NCBI RefSeq assembly: GCF_003330765.1
Contig: NZ_CP024904.1
Location: forward strand, 806,001 to 870,000
Length of the DNA stretch: 64,000 bases
Reading direction: 5' to 3'
Source of the DNA: Burkholderia pyrrocinia
GTDB taxonomy: Bacteria > Pseudomonadota > Gammaproteobacteria > Burkholderiales > Burkholderiaceae
The notes under the pieces were generated by a model. That model worked only from the letters and a program-made list of their open reading frames with translations, was not told where the DNA came from and did not search any database. Position 1 is the first letter of the stretch; each line of letters starts with the position of its first letter. Below are positions 52,667 through 61,394 of the stretch, one piece after another. A program made the translations under genes and the position numbers.

Positions 52667-53637
52667 TGCGATGCTCCCGCCGCGCTGGCGGCCGCACCGG
52701 AGGCCGTCGATACCGGCGTGACTGCCGCCGGCGCACCGGCAGCCGGCTTTGCGTTGTCGTTGCGGCGCGTGTCGGATGCGCGCATCGAGACGGTCGCGGT
52801 GCGGCCCGCGATCATCCGGAAGTCGTCGGGCACTTCGTCGAGCACCACGCGCACCGGTACGCGCTGCGCAAGCCGCACCCAGCTGAAGGCCGGGTTCACG
52901 TTCGGCAGCAGGTTCGCGCCCTGCGTGCGGTCGCGATCCTCGATCGCGGCGACGATGCTCTGCACGTGGCCGCGCAGCGTATGCGGCTCGCCCATCACGA
53001 TGATGTCGACCGGCTGGCCGATGTGGATGCCGCGCAGCTTGGTTTCCTCGAAGTAGCCGTCGACGCGGAACGAATTGCGGTCGACGACCGACAGCACCGC
53101 GCGACCGGCCGGCACGTATTCGCCGACGCGCGGCGCGCGGTCGTTCAGGTAGCCGTCGACCGGGCTGACGATCGTCGTGCGCTGCAGGTTCAGCTTCGCG
53201 GTGTCGAGCGAGACCTGCGCATCGGCGGCGGCGGCTTCGCCTTGCTCGACGCGCGTGCGGCTTTCCTCGACCTGTTCGCTTGCGACCAGGTTGCCGAGCT
53301 GCAGGTTGCGCGCGTATTCGCGCTTCGCCTGTGCGAGCGTCGCGCGGCGCTGCGCGAGCGTCGCTTCGGCGAGCCGCTCCGCGAGCGTGTAGCGCGCCTG
53401 GTCGATCACGAACAGCACCTGGCCGTGCTTGACCTCCTGGTTGTCGGCGATCTGCACCGACGTGATGAGGCCCGACACGTCCGGCGCGACCTGGATCACG
53501 TCGGCGCGCACATGCCCGTCGCGCGTCCACGGCGAGAACATGTAGTAGTTGATGATCCGCCACAGCACGAGGCCGGCCACGACGACGACGATCAGGGTGA
53601 GCAGGATTTGCCCTGCCGAGAGCCAGGATTTTTTCAC
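52663..53637 (-). CDS. HlyD/AaeA-type membrane-fusion protein
   Basis: This 324-residue periplasmic adaptor has one N-terminal membrane helix (ILLTLIVVVVAGLVLW), then the MFP family layout: lipoyl-like half 1 (VIQVAPDVSGLITSVQIADN), an alpha-helical hairpin at about residues 85-150, the second lipoyl half (TIVSPVDGYLNDRAPRVGEY) and the beta-barrel domain (FRVDGYFEETKLRGIHIGQP). It should link the FUSC-type inner-membrane pump (53886-56018) to the outer-membrane factor. A low-complexity Ala/Ser tail ends it. Coupled on both sides: one base after DUF1656, and a 4-base overlap with the outer-membrane factor. Confidence 0.93.
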   Translation of the reverse strand: MKKSWLSAGQILLTLIVVVVAGLVLWRIINYYMFSPWTRDGHVRADVIQVAPDVSGLITSVQIADNQEVKHGQVLFVIDQARYTLAERLAEATLAQRRATLAQAKREYARNLQLGNLVASEQVEESRTRVEQGEAAAADAQVSLDTAKLNLQRTTIVSPVDGYLNDRAPRVGEYVPAGRAVLSVVDRNSFRVDGYFEETKLRGIHIGQPVDIIVMGEPHTLRGHVQSIVAAIEDRDRTQGANLLPNVNPAFSWVRLAQRVPVRVVLDEVPDDFRMIAGRTATVSMRASDTRRNDNAKPAAGAPAAVTPVSTASGAAASAAGASQ

Positions 53638-53638
53638 G

Positions 53639-53851
53639 TTAGGTAGCCACGAGATGGTGGGAAACGATCACGACGGCGGCCAGCACGAATACGTAGATGC
53701 CGAGGTCGAAGATCGAACGGTGCCAGACGAGGCGGTAGAAGCCGACGCGCTCGAGCACTGCGCGCACGACGATGTTGATCAGGTATGCGATCAGCATCAG
53801 CACGAGCGGAGCTGGCACGAACACGCCGAAGATGTCGATTTCGCCGATCAT
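53639..53851 (-). CDS. DUF1656 small membrane protein (AaeX-like)
   Basis: This 70-residue protein has two hydrophobic segments (FVPAPLVLMLIAYLINIVVR and FDLGIYVFVLAAVVIV) and the DUF1656 start GEIDIFGVFVPAPL, as in AaeX. It always accompanies FUSC/HlyD exporters; its exact role is unknown. It lies between the pump and the fusion-protein genes, 34 bases after the pump and one base before the adaptor. Confidence 0.92.
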   Translation of the reverse strand: MIGEIDIFGVFVPAPLVLMLIAYLINIVVRAVLERVGFYRLVWHRSIFDLGIYVFVLAAVVIVSHHLVAT

Positions 53852-53885
53852 GGTCGCGGTCGGAAGGACAGGTTGGAAAGCCGGA

Positions 53886-56018
53886 TCATGCGCGCGCTCC
53901 GTCCGGCGCCTGCGGCGCTTGTGCGGCGGCGGCCGGATACAGCGACAGGCGCAGGCCGACGAGCGCGTGCAGCGTGTCGCGCAGCCGGCGATGCGTCGCG
54001 GGCGTGGCCGGCGCCGCAGGCGCCGTGCTGCCGTCGGCCGGCGCGGCGCCCGGCAGGTTGCGGCCGGCCACGCGGTGCAGCGCGTCGTCGATCGATGCGA
54101 GCAGCGCCGGCGGCGCCGGCTGGCGCGCGTTCGCGGCCGCGCAGCGCGCGTAGTGGTCGGTGACGCCGGCCAGCACGCGATCGATCGCGTCGGGCACGTC
54201 GCCCGACAGCCGGCGGCGCGAGCGGCGCAGGTCGAGCGCGTTCAGCGCGATGCGCAGGTCGCGGAAGCTTTCGATCGACGGGTGGCGGTGGTCGTCGGAC
54301 GCGCCGAGGCGCGGCAGCAGTTGCGTGACGCGATCGAGCATCCGCGATGCATGGTTGCGCTGGTCGTCGAGCGGCTGCGTCGACGCGGAGCGCGCGACGT
54401 CCTCCCAGCCCGAGCGCAGCAGGCGCCGCACCGCGAGTTCCGCGCCGAACGGCCGCGTCGCACGCGTCCATACATAGGCGAACAGCAGCCCGGCGACACC
54501 GGCGAGGTTGCTGTTCAGGAACACGAAGAAATCGGCCTCGTACGCGCTCTGGATGCTGATGAAGGTGGCCGTGTTCACCGCGACGAGCATCGTCACCATG
54601 TTGAACTGCGGGCGCGGCAGCAGCGTGCCGATCAGGATGAACGGGCCCGCGAACATCAGCACGAGCATCGCGAAGTCGTGTACGTGCGGCAGTACGACGA
54701 ACAGGTACAGGCCCGCGAACACGACGCTCGCGGTCGTCGACAGGAAGAACTTGAACACCAGCGGCGCGGGCTCGTCGAGCGCGGCGAAGAAGCTGCACGA
54801 CACGGCGACGAGCGTGACGGCGGCCGCGCCGTCGTGCCAGCCGGACGAGATCCACAGCCAGCACGCGAACACGATCGCGACGACGACGGTCAGCGTCGAG
54901 AACAGCATCATCCCGCGATCGAAGAAGCGTTCGGTACCGCCGAGCCGCCAGTGCCGGTAGCGCGGCTGCCAGACGCCCGCCTCGTTCGCGATCAGCGCGC
55001 GCAGCGAGCGGCAGTCCTGCCAGATGTCGATGACCTGGCGCAGCCGCCACAGCGCGTTCGACAGCAGTGCGCCGTCCCAGCTCGTCAGCGCGCTGTCGGC
55101 GGGCTGCAGCGCGGCGATACGCTCGCGCAGGTGATCCGCAACCGGATCGTGGGCCATGTCGCCGTCGCTGCCGGACTTCACGGCCGGCAGCGGCGCGTCG
55201 AACCATTTCGCGGCGTCGGCCAGCAGCGCGTCGAGCGCGGGCGGGCGCACGTGCAGGTCGCGCATCAGCGCGATCAGCGGATCGGCGAGCGACGACATCA
55301 GCGGCAGGAACAACTGCATCCGGCCCGCGAGCGCCTGCGCGCGTGCGAGGATGTGCGGATGCGCATGGTCGTAGCTCAACTGGCTCAGCAGGAATTCGAG
55401 GCCGGTGATCGTTGCCGCGAGGCGCTGCCGGCACGCGGACAGCGCCTTGCCGGCGAGGTGCCCGGACAGCGTCTCGCGGCCGTAGAACGCGGCGTCCTTG
55501 AACCACGCGTCGGTGCGCTCGATCAGCGTCGGCGCGAGCCGGTTCGGAAATATGGCGCTGCCGACCACGCTCGCGCACACGATGCCGAGCACGATTTCCT
55601 CGGTGCGCGCGATCGCGACGTCGAACACCGTGGACGGATCGGTCACGGTCGGCAGCGCGATCAGCGGCATCGTATAGCCGGCGAGCATGAACACGTAGCT
55701 GCGCGCGGTGCGATCGGAGATCGCGAGATAGAGCAGCGTGCCGCACCATGTCGCGACGATGATGCCGAACAGGAGCGGCGTCTCGACGAACGGCGGCACG
55801 AAGAAGATCGCGGCGGCCGCGCCGAGCGCGGTGCCGAGCGCGCGATACAGCGCCTTCGAGCGCGTCGCGCCGACGAACGGGTTCGACACGATATAGACGC
55901 TCGCCATCGCCCAGTACGGGCGCGGCAGCTGGAAATACAGGCCGAGGTACAGCGCCAGCATCGACGCGGCGAACGTCTTGCCCGAGAACAGCCAGTCGCG
56001 AAGGCTCGGATAGGTCAT
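53886..56018 (-). CDS. FUSC/AaeB-type aromatic acid exporter
   Basis: This 710-residue inner-membrane pump belongs to the AaeB/FUSC family. It has two six-helix bundles, the first at about residues 10-165 (FAASMLALYLGLYFQLPRPY and AIFFVPPFVETPLLFGIIVA) and the second at about residues 365-515 (LTVVVAIVFACWLWISSGWH), separated by a cytoplasmic domain, with a cytoplasmic C-terminus. It should export hydroxylated aromatic acids or similar amphipathic compounds as part of a tripartite pump. Its ATG overlaps the MarR gene stop (ATGA), so expression is coupled to the regulator. The frame is open further upstream only as a shadow of the MarR gene. Confidence 0.92.
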   Translation of the reverse strand: MTYPSLRDWLFSGKTFAASMLALYLGLYFQLPRPYWAMASVYIVSNPFVGATRSKALYRALGTALGAAAAIFFVPPFVETPLLFGIIVATWCGTLLYLAISDRTARSYVFMLAGYTMPLIALPTVTDPSTVFDVAIARTEEIVLGIVCASVVGSAIFPNRLAPTLIERTDAWFKDAAFYGRETLSGHLAGKALSACRQRLAATITGLEFLLSQLSYDHAHPHILARAQALAGRMQLFLPLMSSLADPLIALMRDLHVRPPALDALLADAAKWFDAPLPAVKSGSDGDMAHDPVADHLRERIAALQPADSALTSWDGALLSNALWRLRQVIDIWQDCRSLRALIANEAGVWQPRYRHWRLGGTERFFDRGMMLFSTLTVVVAIVFACWLWISSGWHDGAAAVTLVAVSCSFFAALDEPAPLVFKFFLSTTASVVFAGLYLFVVLPHVHDFAMLVLMFAGPFILIGTLLPRPQFNMVTMLVAVNTATFISIQSAYEADFFVFLNSNLAGVAGLLFAYVWTRATRPFGAELAVRRLLRSGWEDVARSASTQPLDDQRNHASRMLDRVTQLLPRLGASDDHRHPSIESFRDLRIALNALDLRRSRRRLSGDVPDAIDRVLAGVTDHYARCAAANARQPAPPALLASIDDALHRVAGRNLPGAAPADGSTAPAAPATPATHRRLRDTLHALVGLRLSLYPAAAAQAPQAPDGARA

Positions 56019-56494
56019 GACGCGGCGTGACCGGCGTGCGGCGGGCGCGCTGCGGGAGAGTGCGATTCGGACGCATTGAACGCGTCGAGCACGCGCAGCG
56101 TCGCTTCGAGATCGGCACGCGTGACGCCCTTGAGCACCTGCGCGCGCAGCATGCGCAGGTCTTCCTCCATCTTCGCGGTGACCGTGCGGCCGGCGGCTGT
56201 CAGCGAGATCGTTTTCGCGCGACGGTCGTGCGGATCCTCGTCGCGGCGCGCGAGGCCGGCCGCGCATAGCTGGTCGAGCAGGCGTACGAGCGACGGACCT
56301 TCGATGCCGACGTGTTCGGCGAGCGTGCCTTGCCGCACGCCTTCGCCGAGGCGGCCGGCGATCAGGAGCGGCGTCGCGCAGGCCTCGGACACGTTGTACG
56401 CGGTCAGCACGCCGTCACTGGTGCGGCGCCACTTGCGCGCGGACAGCACGAGCAGGCTGCTGACGGCGAGGCGGAGGTCGTGCAGATTGGTCAT
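56015..56494 (-). CDS. MarR family regulator of the efflux operon
   Basis: This 159-residue MarR regulator has a winged helix-turn-helix (residues 30-105: YNVSEACATPLLIAGRLG, the recognition part HVGIEGPSLVRLLDQLCAAG and the wing LARRDEDPHDRRAKTISLT) and long dimerisation helices at both ends. MarR proteins of this kind sense phenolic or aromatic acids and release their operators. It is first in a five-gene leftward operon with the AaeB-like pump, DUF1656, adaptor and outer-membrane factor, overlapping the pump by four bases. A CGATAG-CAAA-CTATCG palindrome lies 26 bases upstream of its start, so it probably represses its own operon. Confidence 0.93.
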   Translation of the reverse strand: MTNLHDLRLAVSSLLVLSARKWRRTSDGVLTAYNVSEACATPLLIAGRLGEGVRQGTLAEHVGIEGPSLVRLLDQLCAAGLARRDEDPHDRRAKTISLTAAGRTVTAKMEEDLRMLRAQVLKGVTRADLEATLRVLDAFNASESHSPAARPPHAGHAAS

Positions 56495-56814
56495 GGGCGA
56501 GATGATAGGGCAAAAACATTCGATAGCAAACTATCGTTTTTTGTCACCCGGATGACATGTCGCACGTGGTGTGGCCGACCCGTCTGAAGCAATTTAGGCG
56601 GCGTGCCGGACATGGTCAAGCTGTAAGGTTGGTGTCCGGGAACAGCGTGCGGCAGGCGCGGCGACTATATTGAATGGTCAGACGAGATCCGTCAGGCAGG
56701 GCAGCGCCGCGCGCGTCAAGCAAATCCGAAGCCCCGGTTCGGCAAAGCCGACTTCGCGAAACGGCGCGCGGCGTGCATATTAGGGCCATTGCAAATGCAC
56801 CGGAGACTTCGCAC
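56495..56814. other. Divergent intergenic region of the MarR operon and dehydratase gene
   Basis: In these 320 bases no gene is seen. The MarR operator palindrome lies at 56521-56536 and the MarR-operon promoter around it. The dehydratase promoter should lie in the right half, where GGAGA at 56801-56805 supplies the ribosome binding site for a GTG start. Confidence 0.5.
56521..56536. promoter_or_regulatory. Candidate MarR operator
   Basis: CGATAGCAAACTATCG is a perfect 6+4+6 palindrome, AT-rich against its surroundings and followed by TTTTTTG. It lies 26 bases upstream of the MarR gene start. This size and spacing are typical of MarR operators such as ATAGcaaaCTAT-like sites. Confidence 0.8.
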
Positions 56815-57675
56815 GTGTCGACCTCATCCTCGCAGCCCACCGCCCCGGCGTCGATCGACGCGTGGCTCGGCAAGACCGAAACGCTCGGCGACGACATCAC
56901 CGCGTTCCCGCTGAACGCGCTGGCCGCCACGCTCGACCGCCCGTCGCCCGGCGACATCGTGCCGCCGATGTGGCACTGGCTCTACTTCCTGCCGGTCGCG
57001 CTGCTGGCCGAAGTCGGCCCCGACGGCCACCCGAAGCGCGGCGGCTTCCTGCCGCCCGTGCCGCTGCCGCGCCGCATGTGGGCCGGCGGACGCCTGACGT
57101 TCCATGCGCCGCTGCGCGCGGGGCGCCGCGCGACGCGCGAATCGACGATTGCGAACATCGAGGACAAGACGGGCCGCAGCGGCCGGCTCGTGTTCGTGAC
57201 GGTGCAGCACCGGATCGAGTGTGACGGGGTGCTGTGCGTCGAGGAAGAGCACGACATCGTTTATCGCGACGCGCCGCAGCCGGGCGCGAGCGCGCCGAAG
57301 CCGGTCGCGGCGCCGGCAGGCGAGACGTGGTCGCGCACCGTCACCGCCGACGCCGTGATGCTGTTCCGCTATTCGGCGCTGACCTTCAACGGTCACCGCA
57401 TCCACTACGACCGCAGCTATGTGACGCAGGAGGAAGGCTATCCGGGGCTCGTCGTGCACGGCCCGCTGATCGCGACGCTGCTCGTCGATCTCGTGCACCG
57501 CGAACGGCCCGACGCGACGCTCGCGAGCTTCGCGTTCCGCGCGATGCGTCCGACCTTCGACGGGCAGCCGTTCACGCTGTGCGGCAAGCCGTCGGACGAC
57601 GGCGGCACGATCGAGCTGTGGGCGAAGGATCGCGACGGCTGGCTGACGATGCAGGCCACCGCGACCCTGGCGTAA
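56815..57675 (+). CDS. MaoC-like dehydratase, mesaconyl-C4-CoA/itaconyl type
   Basis: This 286-residue protein has two hot-dog folds and matches the FAS1-type dehydratase/HTD2 and mesaconyl-CoA hydratase group. The N-terminal hot dog has MWHWLYFLPVALLAEVGPDG and GGRLTFHAPLRAGRRATRES. The C-terminal hot dog carries the catalytic phrase FRYSALTFNGHRIHYDRSYV (Asn/His active-site segment, near residue 190) and YPGLVVHGPLIATLLVDLV. It should hydrate or dehydrate a short-chain enoyl-CoA. The start is a GTG at 56815 with GGAGA nine bases upstream; no ATG is available in frame nearby. It stands alone between the MarR operon and the ectoine cluster, so its pathway is unclear. Confidence 0.88.
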   Translation: MSTSSSQPTAPASIDAWLGKTETLGDDITAFPLNALAATLDRPSPGDIVPPMWHWLYFLPVALLAEVGPDGHPKRGGFLPPVPLPRRMWAGGRLTFHAPLRAGRRATRESTIANIEDKTGRSGRLVFVTVQHRIECDGVLCVEEEHDIVYRDAPQPGASAPKPVAAPAGETWSRTVTADAVMLFRYSALTFNGHRIHYDRSYVTQEEGYPGLVVHGPLIATLLVDLVHRERPDATLASFAFRAMRPTFDGQPFTLCGKPSDDGGTIELWAKDRDGWLTMQATATLA

Positions 57676-57885
57676 CGCGCGTCCTCCGGCCGTCGGCGAT
57701 CCGGACGCGAACCGGCGCATCGAATTCCGACACGACCCTCTCCGGGCTCGCTGCGCTCCGGGCACGCCGATTGCGCCGCCCGGTTCGACCCGTAACGTCC
57801 TGCTTTCGCGCGCGATTGCCCTAGGACAATATTTTCAGGGTGTCTTTCTGAGCGACCATGCGGAAGCCAAGACGGAGACATCGAG

Positions 57886-59298
57886 ATGGGACGGACCGAG
57901 GTATCGGCAGGCTGGCGCGACGCGCTCGGCGCGGTGCACGGCATCGAGTCGAAATACAAGCGGCTCGTGAAGGCGATCGCCACCGACATCGAGAACGGCG
58001 CGCTCGCGCCGGGCACGCGGCTCGCGCCGCAGCGCGACGTCGCGTCGAGCCTCGGCGTCAGCGTGCAGACCGTCACCAACGCGTACAAGGAACTGGAGAG
58101 ACAGGGGCTGATCCGTTGCGAAGTCGGCCGCGGCAGCTTCGTGGCGGCACGCGTGACCGAATCGATGTCGAACTACATGCTCGACACGGCCGAGCGCGAA
58201 CTCGTCGACTTCTCGATCGCGCGCATCGTCCATACGCCGGAGCACGATGCCGCGTGGCGGGCCGTCTGCGCGGCGCTGGCCGGCACCGACGACCAGCCGT
58301 GGATCCGCTCGTTCCGGCCGATCGCGGGCCTCGACGCGCATCGCGAGGCCGGTGCCGCGTGGCTTGCGTCGTTGAACATGCCGGTGCATCCCGAAGCGCT
58401 GCTGGTCACGAACGGCGCGGCGCACGGCATCTTCCTTGCGCTTGCATCGATCGTCGGGCCGGGCGACACCGTGCTGTGCGAGAGCCTGACCGATCACGGC
58501 GTGATCGGCTCCGCGAACGTGCTCGGGTTTACGCTGAAGGGGCTCGAGATGGACGAGCACGGCATGCGTCCCGAACATTTCGAGGAGATGTGCGACGGCG
58601 AGCGGATCACCGCGCTCGTCTGCACGCCGACCCTCAATAACCCGACCGTGTCGCTGATGACGGATTCGCGGCGGCGGTCAATCGCGCGCATCGCGACACG
58701 CTACGGCGTGTACGTGATCGAGGACGACGTGTACGGCCCGCTGCCCGAGAAGACGGGCACCCCGATCGCGAGCCTGATTCCGGAGCTCGGCTTCTACTGC
58801 ACGAGCATGACGAAATCGGTGCTGACGGGGTTGCGCACCGGCTATCTCGCGATGCCGAGGCGGCTCGCGCTGCGCGTCGAGAGCGTGCTGCGCGTGAGCA
58901 GCTGGATGGCGACGTCGCCGATCGCGGAGATCGCGACGCGCTGGATCGCCGACGGCACTGCGCGCCGCCTCGTCGAACTGCAGCGCCAGCGGCTCGCCGC
59001 GCGCCAGGAGATGGTGAAGGCCGCGCTTGGGCCCTACGTGCTCGGCGCGCATCCGAATGCGCTGTCCGCATGGCTGCGCGTGCCTGACTACTGGCAGGCC
59101 GACCGGCTCGTGCGCGAATTGCGCACGCGCAAGATTGCGGTGACGTCGCCCGATCCGTTCCTCGTCGGCGGCACGGAGCGGCCGAACGCGGTGCGCGTGT
59201 GCATCGGCGCCGAGACGACGGATGCCGCGTGCAACGCGGCGCTCGAGACGATCGCGGGCGTGTTCGAGCAGTATCCGCACCTGAACGATTTCCACTGA
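57886..59298 (+). CDS. enuR: MocR-type PLP-dependent regulator of ectoine catabolism (EnuR)
   Basis: This 470-residue protein fuses a GntR winged helix (residues 20-90: KYKRLVKAIATDIENGALAP, then RDVASSLGVSVQTVTNAYKE and GLIRCEVGRGSFV) to an aminotransferase-I fold. The PLP lysine is Lys310 in CTSMTKSVLTGLRTGY. EnuR binds PLP and is released by ectoine-derived diaminobutyrate compounds; it represses ectoine catabolic genes in alphaproteobacteria. Its place immediately before eutB supports that identity. It is upstream of and codirectional with the catabolic operon, with a 108-base gap that should hold the operon promoter and operator. The ATG at 57886 has a GGAGAC sequence ten bases upstream. 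Confidence 0.9.
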   Translation: MGRTEVSAGWRDALGAVHGIESKYKRLVKAIATDIENGALAPGTRLAPQRDVASSLGVSVQTVTNAYKELERQGLIRCEVGRGSFVAARVTESMSNYMLDTAERELVDFSIARIVHTPEHDAAWRAVCAALAGTDDQPWIRSFRPIAGLDAHREAGAAWLASLNMPVHPEALLVTNGAAHGIFLALASIVGPGDTVLCESLTDHGVIGSANVLGFTLKGLEMDEHGMRPEHFEEMCDGERITALVCTPTLNNPTVSLMTDSRRRSIARIATRYGVYVIEDDVYGPLPEKTGTPIASLIPELGFYCTSMTKSVLTGLRTGYLAMPRRLALRVESVLRVSSWMATSPIAEIATRWIADGTARRLVELQRQRLAARQEMVKAALGPYVLGAHPNALSAWLRVPDYWQADRLVRELRTRKIAVTSPDPFLVGGTERPNAVRVCIGAETTDAACNAALETIAGVFEQYPHLNDFH

Positions 59299-59406
59299 AC
59301 CGACGGCGTCGGCACGCACGCCGCGCGCAATGTATCAGGACATTCGAAAGCGCGATTTGGAACATTAGACTGGATCGCATCACATCCATCGTGAGGCGTG
59401 CGTTCC

Positions 59407-60378
59407 ATGTCCTTCCTGTCGCTGTCCGACGTCTACCGTGCGCGCCGTCGTCTCGCCGGGCAGGCGGCCGGCACGCCGCTCGTCGCGTCCGCCGCGCTGT
59501 CCGCGCGCGTCGGGGTGCCTGTCTACCTGAAACTCGAAACGCTGCAGCCGACCGGCAGCTTCAAGCTGCGCGGCGCCACCCATGCGCTCGCGGAACTCGC
59601 GGCGCAGCGCGTGACGCGCGTCGTCACCGCGTCGACCGGCAATCACGGCCGCGCGCTTGCGCATGCGGCGCGCGCGCTCGGCATCGAGGCGACCGTCTGC
59701 ATGTCGTCGCTGGTGCCGGCCAACAAGGTCGACGCGGTGACGGCGCTCGGCGCGCGTGTCGTGATCGTCGGCGACAGCCAGGACGACGCGCAGGTCGAGG
59801 CGCGACGCCTCGTGTGCGACGAAGGCTATGCGTACGTGCCGCCGTTCGACGATCCGCGCATCATCGCGGGCCAGGCGACGATCGGCGTCGAGATTCTCGA
59901 AGCGCTGCCCGACGCGGCGACGCTCGTCGTACCGCTGTCGGGCGGCGGCCTCTTCAGCGGCGTCGCGTTTGCCGCGAAGGCAATCCGGCCGCCGGTCGAG
60001 ATGATCGGCGTATCGATGGCGCGCGGTGCCGCGATGCACGCGAGCCTCGCGGCCGGCCACCCGGTCGACATCGACGAGCAGCCGACGCTTGCCGATTCGC
60101 TCGGCGGCGGCATCGGCCTCGACAACCGCTACACGTTCGAGATGACGCGCGCGCTGGCCGACGACGTCGTGCTGCTCGACGAGCCGTCGATCGCGCGCGG
60201 CATCGCGTATGCGTATCGCGAGGAGCGGCTGGTCGTCGAAGGGGCCGGCGCGGTCGGCATCGCCGCGTTGCTCGACGAGCGGATCGTGCGCCGCGATCGC
60301 GGCGGCCAGATCGTGGTCGTCGTGAGCGGCGCGAACATCGACATGGCCGTGCATCGCCGGCTCGTTTCGGAGAACTGA
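59407..60378 (+). CDS. eutB: Hydroxyectoine utilization dehydratase EutB
   Basis: This 323-residue PLP enzyme is of the threonine-dehydratase fold. The PLP lysine lies in PTGSFKLRGATHALAEL near residue 50, with ASTGNHGRALAHAARALG near residue 75 and the PLP phosphate loop VVPLSGGGLFSGVAF near residue 180. In ectoine degraders EutB is thought to remove water from a hydroxyectoine-derived intermediate and deaminate it. The ATG at 59407 has GAGG some ten bases upstream. It is the first gene of a tightly packed operon: eutC begins two bases after its stop, then doeA and doeB follow. Confidence 0.92.
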   Translation: MSFLSLSDVYRARRRLAGQAAGTPLVASAALSARVGVPVYLKLETLQPTGSFKLRGATHALAELAAQRVTRVVTASTGNHGRALAHAARALGIEATVCMSSLVPANKVDAVTALGARVVIVGDSQDDAQVEARRLVCDEGYAYVPPFDDPRIIAGQATIGVEILEALPDAATLVVPLSGGGLFSGVAFAAKAIRPPVEMIGVSMARGAAMHASLAAGHPVDIDEQPTLADSLGGGIGLDNRYTFEMTRALADDVVLLDEPSIARGIAYAYREERLVVEGAGAVGIAALLDERIVRRDRGGQIVVVVSGANIDMAVHRRLVSEN

Positions 60379-60379
60379 C

Positions 60380-61384
60380 ATGGCCCATCCCGTCACCTTG
60401 CTCGGGCAGGCGCAACTGCGTGCGCTGGTACCGCTCGATCTTGCCGCGATCGACCAGGTCGAGGCCGCGTTCGCGTCGCTTGCGACCGACGCCGTCGCGA
60501 TGCCGCCGATCCTGAATCTCGCGCTGCCGGAACGCCACGGCGAAGTGGACGTGAAGACGGCCTGGCTGCCGCGCTTCGACAGCTTTGCGATCAAGGTCAG
60601 CCCCGGCTTTTTCGACAACCCGTCGCTCGGGCTGCCGAGCCTGAACGGCTTGATGCTCGTGCTGTCCGCGCGCACCGGCCTCACCGAAGCCGTGCTGCTC
60701 GACAACGGCTACCTGACGGCCGTGCGCACCGCGGCGGCCGGCGCGGTGGCCGCGCGCCGGCTCGCGCGCGCCGATGCGCGCCGCGCGGCGATCGTCGGCG
60801 CGGGCGAACAGGCGCGGCTGCAGCTCGCTGCGCTGATGCTCGTGCGCGACATCACGCACGTGACGGTATGGGCGCGCGATACCGCGCGGGCCGCGCAGTT
60901 CGCCGCCGACGTGCGCGCGGCGCAGGGCATCGATGCGATCGTTGCGCGGTCGGTGCATGCGGCGCTCGCCGACGCAGACGTCGCGGTGACGACGACGCCG
61001 AGCCGCGAGCCGCTGGTGCACGCGGAAGACCTGCATCCGGGGCTGCACGTGACGGCGATGGGTTCCGACGCCGACTACAAGACCGAACTCGCGCCGTCGG
61101 TGTTCGGCGCTGCGCGCTACTTCTGCGATCGCCTGCAGCAGACCCGCGTGGCCGGCGAACTCGCGCACGCAATCGCGGCCGGTGCGGTCGCGGCCGACGC
61201 CGTTTTTCCCGAACTCGGCGAAGTGATCGTCGGCCGTCGCGACGGGCGCACGCACCGTGACGACATCACGATTTGCGACCTGACCGGTACCGGCGCGCAG
61301 GACACCGCGATTGCCGTGCTCGCGCTGCAGCGCGCCAGCGCAGCGGCGGTGGGCACGATTTTTCACAACGACCTCACGACCTGA
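60380..61384 (+). CDS. eutC: Ectoine utilization protein EutC (ornithine cyclodeaminase family)
   Basis: This 334-residue NAD-binding protein is of the ornithine cyclodeaminase/mu-crystallin family. The substrate-binding part reads VDVKTAWLPRFDSFAIKVSP, the core NGYLTAVRTAAAGAVAARRL, and the dinucleotide-binding motif AAIVGAGEQARLQLAALMLV near residue 137. In ectoine clusters EutC works with EutB on the hydroxyectoine branch. It follows eutB by one base and precedes doeA by ten, so it is in the same transcript. The conserved LHVTAMGSDADYKTEL near residue 220 is characteristic of the family. Confidence 0.92.
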   Translation: MAHPVTLLGQAQLRALVPLDLAAIDQVEAAFASLATDAVAMPPILNLALPERHGEVDVKTAWLPRFDSFAIKVSPGFFDNPSLGLPSLNGLMLVLSARTGLTEAVLLDNGYLTAVRTAAAGAVAARRLARADARRAAIVGAGEQARLQLAALMLVRDITHVTVWARDTARAAQFAADVRAAQGIDAIVARSVHAALADADVAVTTTPSREPLVHAEDLHPGLHVTAMGSDADYKTELAPSVFGAARYFCDRLQQTRVAGELAHAIAAGAVAADAVFPELGEVIVGRRDGRTHRDDITICDLTGTGAQDTAIAVLALQRASAAAVGTIFHNDLTT

Positions 61385-61394
61385 GAGGAGACAG

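Noticed and set aside
53772..56030. 752-codon plus-strand frame opposite the FUSC pump
   Set aside because: Shadow frame dominated by Arg, Gln and Glu codons without family motifs. The opposite strand encodes a clear AaeB-type membrane protein.
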